Below are positions 35,765-47,805 of a stretch of DNA of 64,000 nt, piece after piece; positions within the stretch are counted from its first letter, which is position 1, and each line of letters begins with the position of its first letter. Under the pieces are notes generated by a model. It was not told the DNA's origin, did no database searches, and saw only the letters and a program-made list of their open reading frames with translations. This DNA comes from Leptobrachium leishanense. Taxonomy: Eukaryota > Chordata > Amphibia > Anura > Megophryidae. The stretch spans positions 191,762,661 to 191,826,660 of the forward strand of contig CM019063.1 in the NCBI GenBank assembly GCA_009667805.1, read 5' to 3'. The translations under genes were made by a program, and so were the position numbers.

Positions 35765-36656
35765 GGGCCCTATTCCACATCTGGTGCTAACTTAACCAGA
35801 GCTGTTGTAAACTTAACAACTCCATAGACTATGGGCACTATTCCATACTTGGCGGTAATGTAGCTTTTCGATAATTAAGCATTAGCTCTTGGATAAGTGA
35901 GTTTAATGTACAGCATGGGATTCATACAGTATAACATCACACCCCCCTTTCTCTCATTCATATAACGTTCCTGATGCTACACTGGGGTAAAATCTGATTA
36001 CGCATCAGTTTTTGCGGCGTTTACTGTACTTTCGCATCCTATGCCTAACATGAGGAGTGCGAACAATCATTAGCGTTTCGATAAGTGAGTTATTACAAAG
36101 TGCAGGTGCAAATTACCGTTGGGATGCAGAGAGCCAAAAGGTAGCACCTTCTAAAAGCTGGTGTTAAATGATTCTGCAATTGCAAAATCATTTAACACCC
36201 CCTAAACCCCTCCATTAAATCCCATACTCACCTCTCATGCCGTAGCGAGAAGGGTGGCTCGATCTACTGCTTCTTCTGGAAAAATAATTCCTAGTCTCCC
36301 TCCGTGTTCACTCCGCGATGCTGAGCGATCTCAGGAGAGCGAGATCACACAAGGCTCACTGCCCGATATGCAACCCTTCATGGAGTCCTAAGGACTCCAG
36401 GAGAGGATACTCGCGGCAGCGCTACTGTGAGTATCACTGCTGTTAGTGCCACATTCTGGGGCGAGATGCTGAGCTAATGCCTGCCCTGGAATACCACATT
36501 AACATGGGATACTACAGGAAAATCTGCAGGCAAAGATTTTCCTGATTAGCAATTAGCACCCCCATGTTCACGTTATCTTTGGAATAGTGTCCTATAATGG
36601 CTCTGGTAAGTTTACAACAGCTCTGGTTAAGTTAGCACCAACTCTGGAATATTGCC
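35765..36656. mobile_element. Nested TIR composite, copy B
   Basis: Outer ends are GGGCCCTATTCCACATCTGG and the complement of GGCAATATTCCAGAGTTGG, with the ACTTAACCAGAGCTGTTGTA arm. The inner element 35833-36592 has ends GGGCACTATTCCA / TGGAATAGTGTCC and TAT on both sides. The outer arms are the reverse complement of copy A, and the inner element sits at the same point of the outer arms. The interior contains actcacctctcatgcc, gagcgagatc and hairpins shared with 5545-5850. Confidence 0.8.
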
Positions 36657-36703
36657 TTCAGTTGGTTCCTCATGCAGCTTAACATCTCTCTTTGATCATT
36701 TTA

Positions 36704-37803
36704 GGTTAGGGTCAGACGAGTGCGTTCTGTGCGGACTGTGCGTCCGTGCACAGCGGATGTACTTTCTGACTGACGACAAAGTAGTGGCCACACAGTCCGT
36801 TTTTGTGACTGACGTTTTTTTTGACTGATGTAGAAGGGAAAATAAATTAATATGAAGTAAGACCGCACCTTGAATATGCCGTGTGATTTTGGGCACCTGT
36901 CTTAAGAAAGGATATTATAGTGCTAGAAAAAGTGCAGAGACGGGCGACTAAATTAATAAGGGGAATGGAGGGGTTAAGTTATGAGGAAAGACTATCAAGC
37001 TTAAACCTGTTCAGAGAAACGGCGCCTTAGAGGGGATCTGATAACCTTATATAAATATATACGGGGCCATTATCAACCATTGTCTGGAAACCTATTCAGT
37101 AACAGGAATATACACAGGATACAAGGGGTCATCCATTTAGACTGGACGAAAGGAGATTCAGTTAGGAAAGGTTATTTTACGGTGAGAACAATAAAGCTGT
37201 GGAATTCTCTGCCTGTTGAGGTGGTTGGGTCAGAGACTGTACAGACTTTTAAACAACGACTGGATGACTTCCTGCAGACACAGAATATTAAGGGTTATAA
37301 TATTTAATATGTGGGTAAGCTTCTTGATCCAAGGAGAAATCTGACTGCCATTCTGGGGTCAAGAAGGAATTTTTCCCCAGTTTATTGCATATTGGCGAGC
37401 ATTTCAGACTGGGTTTTTTGCCTTCTTTTGTATCAACAGCAGTAGGTGATGTGGGAGAGGCTGACCCAGATGGACGCATGTCTTTTTTCAGCCTATGTAA
37501 CTATGAAAAACATTTTGTCCGTCAAAATGCTGGACGTCATAAATGCAGTCCATCTGTCTACGTTCCTTTCACTCACACACAAAGCTATGCGGGCGTTGCG
37601 GACGCAGCACACTCTGTGCGTCCGTTGTAGTGGATTTACATTCTTGCCTAACTTGCGTCCGTTTGCCGCGTCCGTTGTACGTCCGCAGTTCGGTGCGGAC
37701 GCACATCGTGTGTTGTTCTCTATTGCTCATAATTGTATGCTACCACGGACGTTAATATGTGCGCAAAAACGGACGTGAACACTGCGCTCATCTGACCCGA
37801 GCC
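36704..37803. mobile_element. Harbinger element, copy 4 (TSD TTA), split by a LINE
   Basis: Ends GGTTAGGGTCAGACGAGTGC and the complement of GGCTCGGGTCAGATGAGCGC. It is flanked by TTA (36701-36703 and 37804-37806). The homology to copy 1 is interrupted by a LINE fragment at about 36857-37506 and then resumes (aaacattttgtccgtcaaaatgc). Confidence 0.9.
36857..37506 (+). pseudogene. CR1/L2-type LINE 3' fragment inside Harbinger copy 4
   Basis: Reading from 36857 gives VRPHLEYAV, an in-frame stop, [10 protein letters not shown], then [11 protein letters not shown] and SYEERL. After a frameshift near 37020 it continues DNLITLYKY-like sequence, with TIKLWNSLPVEVV and FKQRLDDFL, and ends at a stop at about 37307. 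These are the C-terminal RT motifs of CR1/L2-like non-LTR elements. A 3' UTR follows, ending gcctatgtaactatgaa. A short duplication (about TATGAA) flanks the insert. It is 5'-truncated and inactive, and belongs to a different family from the LINE at 101-3300. Confidence 0.85.
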
Positions 37804-37806
37804 TTA

Positions 37807-38359
37807 ATGTAGGAATTGTGGGCCAGATCCAATGTTGAAGTGACCTGAAAAAAACTCAACAAAATATTAGTGGCTTTGCCATCTGCTATCGAGAAAGATG
37901 CAATAGCGCTCGCAGAAAACACCCGAAGTCTGCTAGATTTCCAGTTATAGAAATCAATGTGATTGAAAAAAATATATTAAAATGCTACACCAAGGTTAAC
38001 TAGGAAATAATTGAGATCGAGCCCCTTTTACATTTATTTCTAGTTTCTTGGCTGTCTAGAACAGGTCACGCATGCTAAAATAAACTCATTCAATAAAGAC
38101 TTATGTGCTGCCTCTACAGATTGCTGCTACAATTGTGCAGGTCAGATCTTACGATGCTGGATGCTGAGTGATAGCAAAGTGAATCGTTGAACACACTACC
38201 ATTAAACACATATAATAGGGATCTCAAACTCTGGCAACAAGATGTTGATGAACTAAAACTCCCATTAATCTCTGGCTATTCATTGCATCAAAGAATTTCT
38301 GGAAATTGTTGGCCATCAACATTGGGGGGGGGAGGGCAAAGTATGAGATACTCAACATC
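37807..38359. other. cabp7 intron 1, nothing recognised
   Basis: No coding or repeat feature was defined in this stretch. Confidence 0.4.
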
Positions 38360-38361
38360 TA

Positions 38362-39919
38362 CAGGTGCATCTCAATAAATTAGAATGTCGTGGAAAAGTT
38401 CATTTATTTCATTAATTCAACTCAAATTGTGAAACTTGTGTATTAAATAAATTCAATGCACACAGACTGAAGTCGTTTAAGTCTTTGGTTCTTTTAATTG
38501 TGATGATATGGCTCACATTCAACAAAAACCGACCAGTTCACTATCTCAAAAAATTAGAATACTCCATAAGACCAATAAAAAATCATTTTTAGTGAATTGT
38601 TGGTCTTCTGGAAAGTGTGTTAATTTACTGTAAATGTACTCAATACTTGGTAGGGGCTACTTTTGGTTTAATTACTGCCTCAATTCGGCGTGGCATGGAG
38701 GTGATCAGTCTGTGGCACTGCTGACGTGCTATGGAAGCCCAGGCTTCTTTGGCCTTCAGCTCATCTGCATTTTTTAGTCTCTTGTTTCTCATTTTCCTCT
38801 TGCCAATACCCCATAGATTCTGTATGGGGTTCAGATCTGGTGAGTTTGCTGGCCAGTCAAGCACACCAACACCATGGTCATTTAACCAACTTTTGGTGCT
38901 TTTGGCAGTGTGGACAGGTGACAAATCATGCTGGAAAATGAAATCAGCATCTTTAAAAAGCTGGTCAGCAGAAGGAAGCATGAAGTGCTCTAAAATTCTT
39001 TGGTAAACGGGTGAAGTGACTTTGGTTTTCAAAAAACACAGTGGACCAACATCAGCAGATGACATTGCACCCCAAATCATCACAGACTGTGGAAACTTAA
39101 CACTGGACTTCAAGCAACTTGGGCTATGAGCTTCTCCACCCTTTCTCCAGACTCTAGGACCTTGGTTTCCAAATAAAATATAAAACTTGCTCTCATCTGA
39201 AAAGAGGACTATGGACCACTGGGCAACAGTCCAATTCTTCTTATCCTTAGCCCAAGTAAGATGCCTCTGACGTTGTCTGTGGTTCAGGAGTGGCTTAACA
39301 AGAGGAATACGGCAACTGTAGCCAAATTCTTTGACACGTCTGTGTGTGGTGGCTCTTGATGCCTTGACCCCAGCCTCAGTCCATTCGTTGTGAAGTTCAC
39401 CAAAATTCTTGATTCGATTTTGCTTGACAAGTCTCTCAAGGCTGCGGTTCTCTCAGTTGCTTGTGCATCTTTTTCTTCCACACTTTTTCTTTGGCAATGA
39501 ATGTTTGAGGCTTACCCTCCTTGTGAAGGGCGTCAATGATTGTCTTCTGGACAACTGTCAGATTAGCAGTCTTCCCCATGATTGTGTAGCCTAGTGAACC
39601 AAACTGAGAGATCATTTTGAAGGCTCAGGAAACCTTTGCAGGTGTTTTGAGTTGATTAGCTGATTGGCATGTCAACATATTCTTATTTGTTGAAATAGTG
39701 AATTGGTGGGTTTTTGTTAAATGTGAGCCAAATCATCACAATTACAAGACCCAAAAGACATTATGTCCAATTTGCTTTTTTTCCTCCCTTTTTTGTTTTG
39801 TTCCAATACACACAAAGGGAATTGTATAGCAAAACATGTGTTACTGCAATACTTTTCTGTGAGAAATACTTGATTTTCTGGAACAATGTCTGGGGTGTCA
39901 ACAATTTCAGCTATGACTG
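38362..39919 (-). mobile_element. Tc1-like element, possibly chimeric
   Basis: The left end is TA followed by CAGGTGCATCTCAATAAATT, a familiar Tc1-type terminus of fish and frogs. The right end finishes ATGACTGTA next to TA (39920-39921). The right 150 bp (atgtccaatttgc, ttccaatacacac, tttcagctatgactgta) do not mirror the left end, so the element appears to be joined to the end of another Tc1-like family at about 39765. Confidence 0.7.
38640..39579 (-). pseudogene. Tc1-like transposase, broken
   Basis: The start at 39579 encodes MGKTANLTVVQKTIIDALHK (the N-terminal helix-turn-helix region). After frame breaks the catalytic part reads on: a SDESKFYILFGN segment with the first Asp, VMIWGAMSS, then FQHDLSPVHTAK with the second Asp, and NSPDLNPIQNLWG. 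In active DD34E enzymes the last motif is PDLNPIENLW. Here the residue 35 positions after the second Asp is Gln, not Glu, so the third catalytic acid is lost. The C-terminus ends at 38640. It is inactive through frameshifts and this substitution. Confidence 0.88.
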
Positions 39920-40094
39920 TATAGTCACAAGCTCTATTCCCACTGCTTCTGGCTTGCAGCATCCACTGACAAAATTCAGCCCCATAGAGACACAAACAAA
40001 AATAAGTGGTGCTATCCACCACAGGGAGAGCCTCCAATCCACCAGCCGGGACACCTGGTGCTCCTCTGAAATGGTCCAAATCCGCCAACAGTAT

Positions 40095-40270
40095 CCAAAG
40101 AGAAAACGGTGGGCAACCCAGTTGTATTCCGCACAAAAACTTTATCTAACCAGATAGGTGCACCAACAAAGAATAAAATACATGTTATTATTTGTCTTTT
40201 CTTTACACCTATGTGGTTAAATAAAGTCATCATGTGGAATACACCTGTGTTGCCCACCGTTTTCTGTTTA
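40095..40270. repeat. Inverted repeat with about 60-bp arms
   Basis: The left arm AGAAAACGGTGGGCAAC..., then TTTATCTAACCAGATAGGTG (about 40100-40160), pairs with the right arm (about 40206-40270, ending GTTGCCCACCGTTTTCTGT). The arms differ at several bases and are separated by about 45 bp. No target duplication was found. Confidence 0.75.
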
Positions 40271-42832
40271 GTATTAAGCCCACTTCATGCAAAAAACAAT
40301 TTTCGGTATATTATTTACTTCTCTTTCTATGGCTTTCTGTCACCAAATTCCCACCTTGATGTTCCTCCTGAGAGTATCCACTATGAATTTGCATCCTTCT
40401 GCATCTAATCTGGGAGTCAGGTCCGATATAATTTTGACGAGAGCCATGGTCTCCAAAACTCTAGCAGTTTCCTCTAGCGGTTAACTCTTAAGACATTCCT
40501 GTCCTGTTCCACTTATATACTGTCATCCTTGGGATATAGATGCTGACATGCACCTGTCTTTTAGGGGTTACTGTTCATCCAGCCCTTTTCAATGGAGTCC
40601 TTATTTGTCAGTTTTAGGCCAAGGTTGAGATGATCCAGTAATGCAATCTGCAGCACATGTGACACGCCATGCCTTTATAATGGCATGTCTTGCTGGAATG
40701 TGTATTGTACAGATTTGTATCTTTTTTTCTTGGATGTCTGTTATTTATGAAGCTTTTATCCTCTCGGCCCATGGCTAAGTTAGAAATCCGTCATCTCAAT
40801 TGGTGAGGCATGCGGGATTCTTGATTTAGCTGTAAAACCTGAAATAAATCAAAGTGTGGTATGTGATAACATCAGTTTTAGCAAAAATAAATAACCTGCC
40901 TGAAAATCCGATGCTAATGCCTCCATGTTAGCATACAGTCATACAGTCATAATATATATTCCATTACATGATTTTTTTTTGTGCCTTATTTTGTTGCTTT
41001 TCGTCGGTGACCGTTTTCATTTTTATATTCTTTAAACATTGCGTTGTGGTGAACTGACAAAATTAATTTGTGACGTTTTTGTCTATTTTTGACTTTTTTG
41101 TTACATTTGTTAAACTATATCACTTCAAAGGTTAGTGAACGAAAAAATAAAAATCTTGTTAGTGTTCCAAGGATGGGTAAATTATTTCAACAACAGAGAT
41201 GGCTGAATTCCTTGTTATTGCCTCTGACGAAAGGGGCCCAAATGGTTTTGGTTTGGGGACGATTAAATATGCAGACATGGCTGCTGTGAAATAAATATTT
41301 GGAATGCGGAGTCTTGTTCTGTAATATGGAGTTTATAGTTTAGCATTTCTAGCCTGACACGTGGGCCAGGAATCTCCTGAAGGAGTTGGTAAATGTTCTC
41401 ATTGGTTGTGGTATTTAGATGCAGCATTCCTGTTTACATTTTTATTGGTGTCTTATCTTTTGAATCACTTCCACTACTTTAGCTTAATGAACTGCATCTT
41501 GTAATCCTTTGCTTTTATTGTACAAGCGCAAGGGGTGTATTCCGCATAGGCCAATAGGGTTGGGCCAAGAGAAGAGGATTGGAATGGAGCAGCATGCTTT
41601 TCCCTAATTTACCATGTTTCAGGGCTCCAATATATTTGAGAAATGCGACGGTATAACAGAGCAGCACAGCAATAACATTTCCAGAATTTATAATATTATT
41701 GGAAGAAATCACCTTTTATAAATAACTTACTTTTGTTCTAATTGACATTTTTATTGGGATAAATAGCACCAGTAGGTCATGAATATTTGTTTTACTTACA
41801 TGTTTAAGTTCATATATATTTGCTATTGTGTGTGTGTGTCAGAGTTTGCACTGTCCATGGCAGCACCAAGCCTTTTTACATCCCTGTAGACACAGTTTGG
41901 TAAATCCTTTTTTCCAGATTCCACATAAGTACGTTTACAAACATGCTAGGAGTCACGCAATAGGAACATGTGGGCTTATTGGGAAATCCATTGCAGTGTC
42001 AGAGCTGGCTAAACATTGCACCATACCCCAACATTGTCATGGTATTTGGGGTTTTTGCGAACACAAAAAAAGGGTGAATGGCTGAATGGAAAAAGGGTGA
42101 ACCTAACTTTAAATAAATACATAAAAAGGAATACACAAAAACAAAAAGGGAAAAGGATGGAAAAGTGGCAAAAACCACAAAAAGAAAGGGAAGTCTATGC
42201 AAAGACTGTACAGAGAGTGCAGCACACGTGTAAAAACACCACTGATCTAAAAAATAAGTATAACACCTAGTAACCCAGTTTAGTGATTCACACCAATGGC
42301 TTGGTTGTTGGGGGTTAATCTAGTAAGAATTAGTAAAGGACAGTCTAGCAAAAGGAGGGAAGCAGGTCTTTAAGGTTCAGCGAGTATAGCAAATATAAAA
42401 GAGAGACATCCTAGCCCCAACAGTCGCATAGCCCTTTTCTGGAGTCTATTTAAAAAGCAGAAGGATCAGCCAGACTGGGAGCACTCTCTGGACAGCTGAC
42501 CACAAGACATCAAGTCACAGGGTTACATAGGTTGTAAATTAAAAATAAAATAATATATATCTCACTCTACATGTTTGGCTGGTGCATCCAGCATCATCAG
42601 GAGTAAGGACAGTGTAACATAGAGTCTGTGTGGTGAAAGTAGCAAACAGGAATGAACGTCCTTCCTCTTTTTATAGTGAGTGAGTAGTGGTAGCAGTGTG
42701 CAGCTGACAGGCAGAAGTGGGCTGGCAGCTGTAGTACCTGCTCTCTGGATGTTGGCTTTAAAAGTAGATTAGTAGAATATTCATAAATGTGTGACATCAG
42801 TGTAGAGAATTAACCCCCACTAACACAGCTAT
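40271..42832. other. cabp7 intron 1, no gene supported
   Basis: Mostly AT-rich sequence. A segment at about 42550-42610 (acatgtttggctggtgcatccagcatcatcaggag) looks like an interspersed repeat, without ends that I can define. No EF-hand-encoding exon was seen. Confidence 0.4.
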
Positions 42833-43000
42833 GGCTGCGGGCACTCAAGTGTTTTTGAGAACGAGAAGGAATGTCTGTGGGATTGCACTCTGACACCCGT
42901 GTGGCCACCTCGCTGAGCGCAGTTAGTGTGCTCAGAGCTACAAAGCAAGATTCTCCTATGGAGGATTGCGCTTTGTAGCCCCATCAGCGTCCGTCGTAGC

Positions 43001-43800
43001 TTTATTTATTTATTTCTAAAGGATTTAACCAGGAAGGATACATTGAGATTTCTCTCGTTTTCAAGTATGTCCTGGGTTCAAGAACATTGAAGTGTTACAG
43101 TTAGAGAAATACAAATTATTAAAATGCAAGATATTAACACAAAACAAATATACAGATTAACAGAAAATAAATATGTAGGAAATATAGTCACTATGTTACA
43201 TGTTTACAGCTGCATTCTGTATATAGTCACTATGTTACCTGTTTACAGGTGCATTCTGTATATAGTCACTATGTTACATGTTTACAGGTGCATTCTGTAT
43301 ATAGTCACTATGTTACCTCTTTACAGGTGCATTCTGTATATAGTCACTATGTTACCTGTTTACAGGTGCATTCTGTATATAGTCACTATGTTACCTCTTT
43401 ACAGGTGCATTCTGTATATAGTCACTATGTTACCTGTTTACAGGTGCATTCTGTATATAGTCACTATGTTACCTGTTTACAGGGGCATTCTGTATATAGT
43501 CACTATGTTACATGTTTACAGGGGCATTCTGTATAAAGTCACTATGTTACCTGTTTACAGGTGCATTCTGTATATAGTCACTATGTTACCTGTTTACAGG
43601 GGCATTCTGTATATAGTCACTATGTTACATGTTTACAGGGGCATTCTGTATAAAGTCACTGTTACCTGTTTACAGGTGCATTCTGTATATAGTCACTATG
43701 TTACATGTTTACAGGGGCATTCTGTATAAAGTCACTATGTAACATGTTTACAGGTGCATTCCTTATTGAGGTATGTTAATAGGGAACTCTTTATGATGGG
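43001..43800 (-). mobile_element. CR1/Rex1-like LINE 3' end (copy 3), minus strand
   Basis: Starts with the tail complement (TTTATTTATTTATTTC), then AACCAGGAAGGATACATTGA and GATTTCTCTCG, the complement of the 3' UTR in the copies at 2524 and 4560. It ends near 43775 in gcattccttattgaggtatg, still matching the 3' UTR/ORF end. A piece of the 3' UTR is amplified in tandem (43190-43755). Confidence 0.85.
43190..43755. repeat. Minisatellite, 39-bp unit, derived from LINE 3' UTR
   Basis: The unit is TATATAGTCACTATGTTACC plus TGTTTACAGGTGCATTCTG, about 14 copies with substitutions (CTCTTTACAGG, ACATGTTTAC, ATAAAGTC). A single copy of the same sequence is present in the LINE at about 3080-3125 on the other strand. 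Because 39 is a multiple of three the array stays open in one frame; this is not a gene. Confidence 0.95.
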
Positions 43801-43951
43801 AGGCTGAAATCACGAACGGTGGGAGAGCGCGCAGCTAGTGCACACGTTACACCGTGTAGCCCTCACCGTCCAGCCTGTCAAAAGCTGCAACGGACACAGG
43901 GAAGTGCAGTCACACGGACGCACTCAGTGCACTCGTGTGACCCCAGCCTAA

Positions 43952-45331
43952 AGTGTGCAAATGACCAATTGAAGTGTCATCCTTATGCATCTTTCAAAAG
44001 GGTCCCCTTCTCCAAAATGTTCTCTCACAAACATAATTGATCCAAAGGTCTGTATATATTGAAACATAGGAGCAGACATATTCAATGGTGCTGCTGACAT
44101 CAAACGCATTGGAATGAGGCTATTATAAAAAAGATGTGAGGGTAAAACTTTAATTCAAACCACGTGGATGGAGAGTCTTTAGCCTATAGATCCAGAATGC
44201 CTCATGTTGCGCTAAGGTCACTCCCCTATGGCGGAGGGTGACCTGTTCAATGCACTTGGCTCTCAGCCTTGTTCTCATTCTGCACTCTCACATGTCGAGA
44301 CACCTGGTGTCGAGGTATTTGGGTTTCTGCAAGTCAAGATCTCAAGGACATAAGTGCAGGTTTTCAAGGTCAAGAAGAAAAAAAAATAATGACTATTTTG
44401 AACTTACTGGAGTTCAGCATCTAACGTTTTCCTTCTTACAAGTTCTTGAAAAACCGTCATTTTGATTTAGTTAAAAATATTTTATGGCATTTGTAACCTG
44501 AGAAGTCAGAGAGGGCAAGTAACACTGTAATGAGTGTAGAGAAAGAGAAACATACAGTGATTTGCAGGCTGTGGTGCCTGTTCTGGGGTTTAATTAACTG
44601 TGGTGATAACAGTTTCCCGCTAGCCCCAGCCCCCCTCTACAGGAGGCACAGCGAATCAAAATTGGCTCTAAATTAGCCATTAATGAATAGACAAAATGAG
44701 TAAAATGTCTTACTTATTTTAGAATTGAAAAAAAAAAAAACAAATATAGAGGAGTATCTTTTTTCTATGTACTCCAATTTCCAACTCAATGTACAATTAA
44801 CTGTAAATATTCAAAGATTTAATTTCAGATCAATGACAATAATTAAAACCGACAGCTGTCAAAAGCAGTTCAACAGTTTAAACTGACATTTTTTATTATT
44901 ATTACTTTAAATATTATTACTGTTATTAAAAAGAAAATATTACAAATAATAAAGCCTTTTTGTTTAATAATTTGCAGAGCAAATATAAGGAACGTTAAAT
45001 GCAAATATTTTTTTCGTTTATTCAAAATGCGTTTTTTTTTTCTTTCCTTTTTTCAATTATATTAGGTCAGCAAAAATATGCTGATCTATATAAAGGGAGT
45101 GATGACCTGTCAAACGGGCAAAACTAATTTTGCCCATGTCAGAGACACTTTAAAGATAAAAAAGCATCAAACATATCAAAAACATATGTAACACTGTTAA
45201 TGTTTAAAAAATACAAACACGCAACCACATCAAAGATACTGGACCTTCAATATGCCTATTATAATCACATATTAAAACACACATTAGCTACCTTATTTGT
45301 TCTCTTTGGACTATGTACACCACCCACATCA
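43952..45331. other. cabp7 intron 1, nothing recognised
   Basis: AT-rich sequence with no supported genes. Short homopolymer and AT runs occur at about 44700-45060. Confidence 0.4.
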
Positions 45332-45335
45332 TTAA

Positions 45336-45705
45336 CTCCTTCATTACCATGGTCAAGTATATTTGATGTTCAAAATCTCCTGTAGGAGTCCTCATAGGCG
45401 ACTCTACAGGGGGCAAGGGGGGCAATTGCCCCCCCTAGTTTATTCCTCACCCCCCCATGTGCCCCCCCACCAAAATTCAGCATCCATCTTACCACACTTC
45501 TTCAGACCACTGTATCTCCGTCACTGTGCATCGTATATGGATGATCTATGTGTCATTGGAAAGGGCAGATTCTGGCCTTTCCAATGATATCCAACATGAC
45601 CATATTTATTGCCAGTTTGAAATAAAAGTCATAAAACATTAAATAATAACGGGCACTTAATCTTAAGCATTTTCACAGGGTTGAAATGTCTCAGCAGTGA
45701 AGTGG
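45336..45705. mobile_element. TTAA element with TCATTGG hairpin, short copy
   Basis: TTAA flanks at 45332-45335 and 45706-45709. Ends CTCCTTCATTACCATGG and the complement of CCACTTCACTGCTGAGAC. It contains the hairpin TCATTGGAAAGGGC / GGCCTTTCCAATGA at 45554-45590. Similar ends occur at 1-100 and 47806-48852. The left terminus is diverged. Confidence 0.6.
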
Positions 45706-45709
45706 TTAA

Positions 45710-46260
45710 TGTTCAGACTATACATTACATTGTGTGTTATATTAGTTTTTTGCCTTGGTTTAGTTGTATAATAAGGGTTAATGGGTAGACTTCATCCCTC
45801 ACAGTATACATTTTATTTTTTCCTTGATTAATTGCATTGTAGGGGTTAATAGGTAGGCTACATGCCTCACAGTGTATTCATTTCATGTTTTACCTTGATT
45901 AATGGCATATTAGGGGTTAAGGGCTAAATGCCACATTGTTTATTATTTTTATTGTATTTCCCTGGGTTTATGGCATTTTAGGGGTTATTATGGAAGTTAG
46001 AATCTAAAGGGTCTAATCATCTTTAGATCCTTTGCTTTTCGTCACATTTCGGGGGAATTCATTTTGCCGAAAATATAGTGAATTCCCTATTTAGTGAACG
46101 GTCACTGTAATTTGCTAAAAGTGGAGTCGCTGAAGCAACTATCAGACATTCAGCGAAAACTGACGAATTGCGGCAAATAAAGTATCAGGTTAGTACAATA
46201 AAAAGGCATCATTGCTTCACATTACTCTGGGGTTTTGGAATCTTGTTTATATATACTTAT
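45710..46260. other. Loose repeats of aggggttaa..taggt
   Basis: Phrases such as ttgattaattgcattgtagggg, gttaataggtaggct and cctcacagtgtat recur three to four times with about 75-bp spacing (45770-45980), an old decayed tandem repeat. No coding sequence. Confidence 0.5.
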
Positions 46261-46263
46261 TTA

Positions 46264-47354
46264 GGGCACTATTACCTGGTGTGAGCTAACCCTTGCGTCG
46301 GCATGGTTTTGCGTTAGCGCCAGGTTAATCGAGTCTAGCGTCTGACCAACAGATCGTTTGCCTCCCGCTGCAAACGGGAAAAATCACTTAGCGTGTTGCT
46401 ATTAGCGATTTGTACCGCGAGTTTACTGTACTTTCCGCGTCCTATACTTAACACGGAGAGCGCTAGAGATCTCCAGCGCTTTTGCAGCTAACAGATCACT
46501 TGGTGCCAGCGCTAATTTTTTGAGGGGCACTAATTGCAACATTTTACCTACTGCTCAATCCTGGCGCTAACTCCAAAAAAACAGAAAAAAAATGATCCTC
46601 GCCCAAAATTAACAGGCAATTGAAAGGAATGCAGCACAGGTGTTCTCTTGGCCCCATACACCATAGCAATGGATCTGGTCCGCATTGTCCTTGCTGTTGC
46701 AGTAGGCTCCATTATAAATGTATCCTTTATCCACATATATCCTAATTCTAATATATTGCCTAATTTTAAACATTTTATGCTGGGGGTTATTCATAGTATG
46801 GAAGTGGTTGATTATTAGGGGGACCGTGTGGACCATGTTTAAAGTGACACATGGATAAGTCTTGTCATGAAACATGTATTATTTATATGCTGCAGCAGGG
46901 AAATTATTGTGGCTCACCTGGCCTTCCTTTTAGATCTATTAAATGCAGTGTAATGATTCTACATGCTGCTAGGTGGCATTTATCATGCAATGCCCATCAG
47001 CCTTAATATATGTGTGCATCAAAATATGGATGATACGGCCACATTGGAGGCTTTTACTAATGCAGGGTGTGAGGTTATTCACTGTATGTGTTCATATTCA
47101 AGCGGGCGGGGGATAGGTATGGCCCGGCACTCTGCACTGGAAAAAAAAACAGTTCTATCCTGTACACAAGCGCATTAGCGCTAGGTCTCAGCTCGGGTCT
47201 TAGAGTTTTCCTAGCGTGCGCCAAACGACCTTATTCATGGACTACCGCAGACAAGGTGATCTGTTAGTAGGTCGTCAGGCACTAAGTTTTAGCGACTCGC
47301 GCTAAATTTTTCCTTTAGTGATGGTGTTTTAGTTCACACCAGGTGATCGGGCTC
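46264..47354. mobile_element. GGGC-ended TIR element (TSD TTA) with nested hAT MITE
   Basis: Ends GGGCACTATTACCTGGTG and the complement of GAGCCCGATCACCTGGTG, continuing TGAGCTAA / TTAGTTCA. Flanked by TTA (46261-46263 and 47355-47357), which suggests Harbinger. The interior has the tgtactttccgcgtcctatacttaac motif shared with copies at 10070 and 36020. It is interrupted by a relative of the hAT MITE at about 46816-47049. Confidence 0.75.
46816..47049. mobile_element. Diverged hAT MITE relative
   Basis: Interior matches 25880-26151 and 3525-3787 (atatgctgcagcagggaaat, gcagtgtaatgattctacatgctg, gcaatgcccatca). The ends are degraded, and no clear target duplication is left. Confidence 0.6.
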
Positions 47355-47805
47355 TTAGTTTTATTCAGTGGTATGATTTAGTGGTGAAAATTATTAGTGC
47401 CCCTCCAGTTTTGACTGCGGTATCTTCTGTGCCCCCCCTAAATATTGTTCCTAGAGTCGTCACTGGGAGCCCTTGATTGAAAAATCTTGATCAGGTCAAA
47501 TGCTGGAGCAATGCGATTTACTGCAAACAAAATTAGATCGCAAATGGGCTCCAGAATGTGCCCACAATTTTTCAGCACCTTGAACATGTCATCCAAGGTG
47601 CTGAAGATGTTTGAACAGCTTGGTGTTCAGTTTTCTTCATCAAGGAAACACAGAGCTCCATCTGTATTATATACTGTATGTAGAAGTACTTTTGTGGCCA
47701 GCAGGGAGCCCTCTGCCTGTCAAATAAACTTACGGTGTCTAAAATGTTTTTTTGAAGGGTACATTAATTTTCACACTGTTTGCCAAGGAATATTGTTTTC
47801 TTTAA

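Larger units (their letters stand above)
42833..43948. mobile_element. Harbinger-like element split by LINE copy 3
   Basis: The right end is the complement of GGCTGGGGTCACACGAGTGC followed by TAA (43949-43951). A matching left end, GGCTGCGGGCACTCAAGTG, occurs at 42833. The flanks carry CACGGACGC/GCGTCCGT-type motifs of the family. The LINE with its minisatellite (about 43001-43800) lies between them. The two halves being one element is an inference. Confidence 0.55.

Noticed and set aside
43124..43729. 201-codon open frame YRCILYIVTML
   Set aside because: Period 39 keeps the frame open. The sequence is LINE 3' UTR on the opposite strand.
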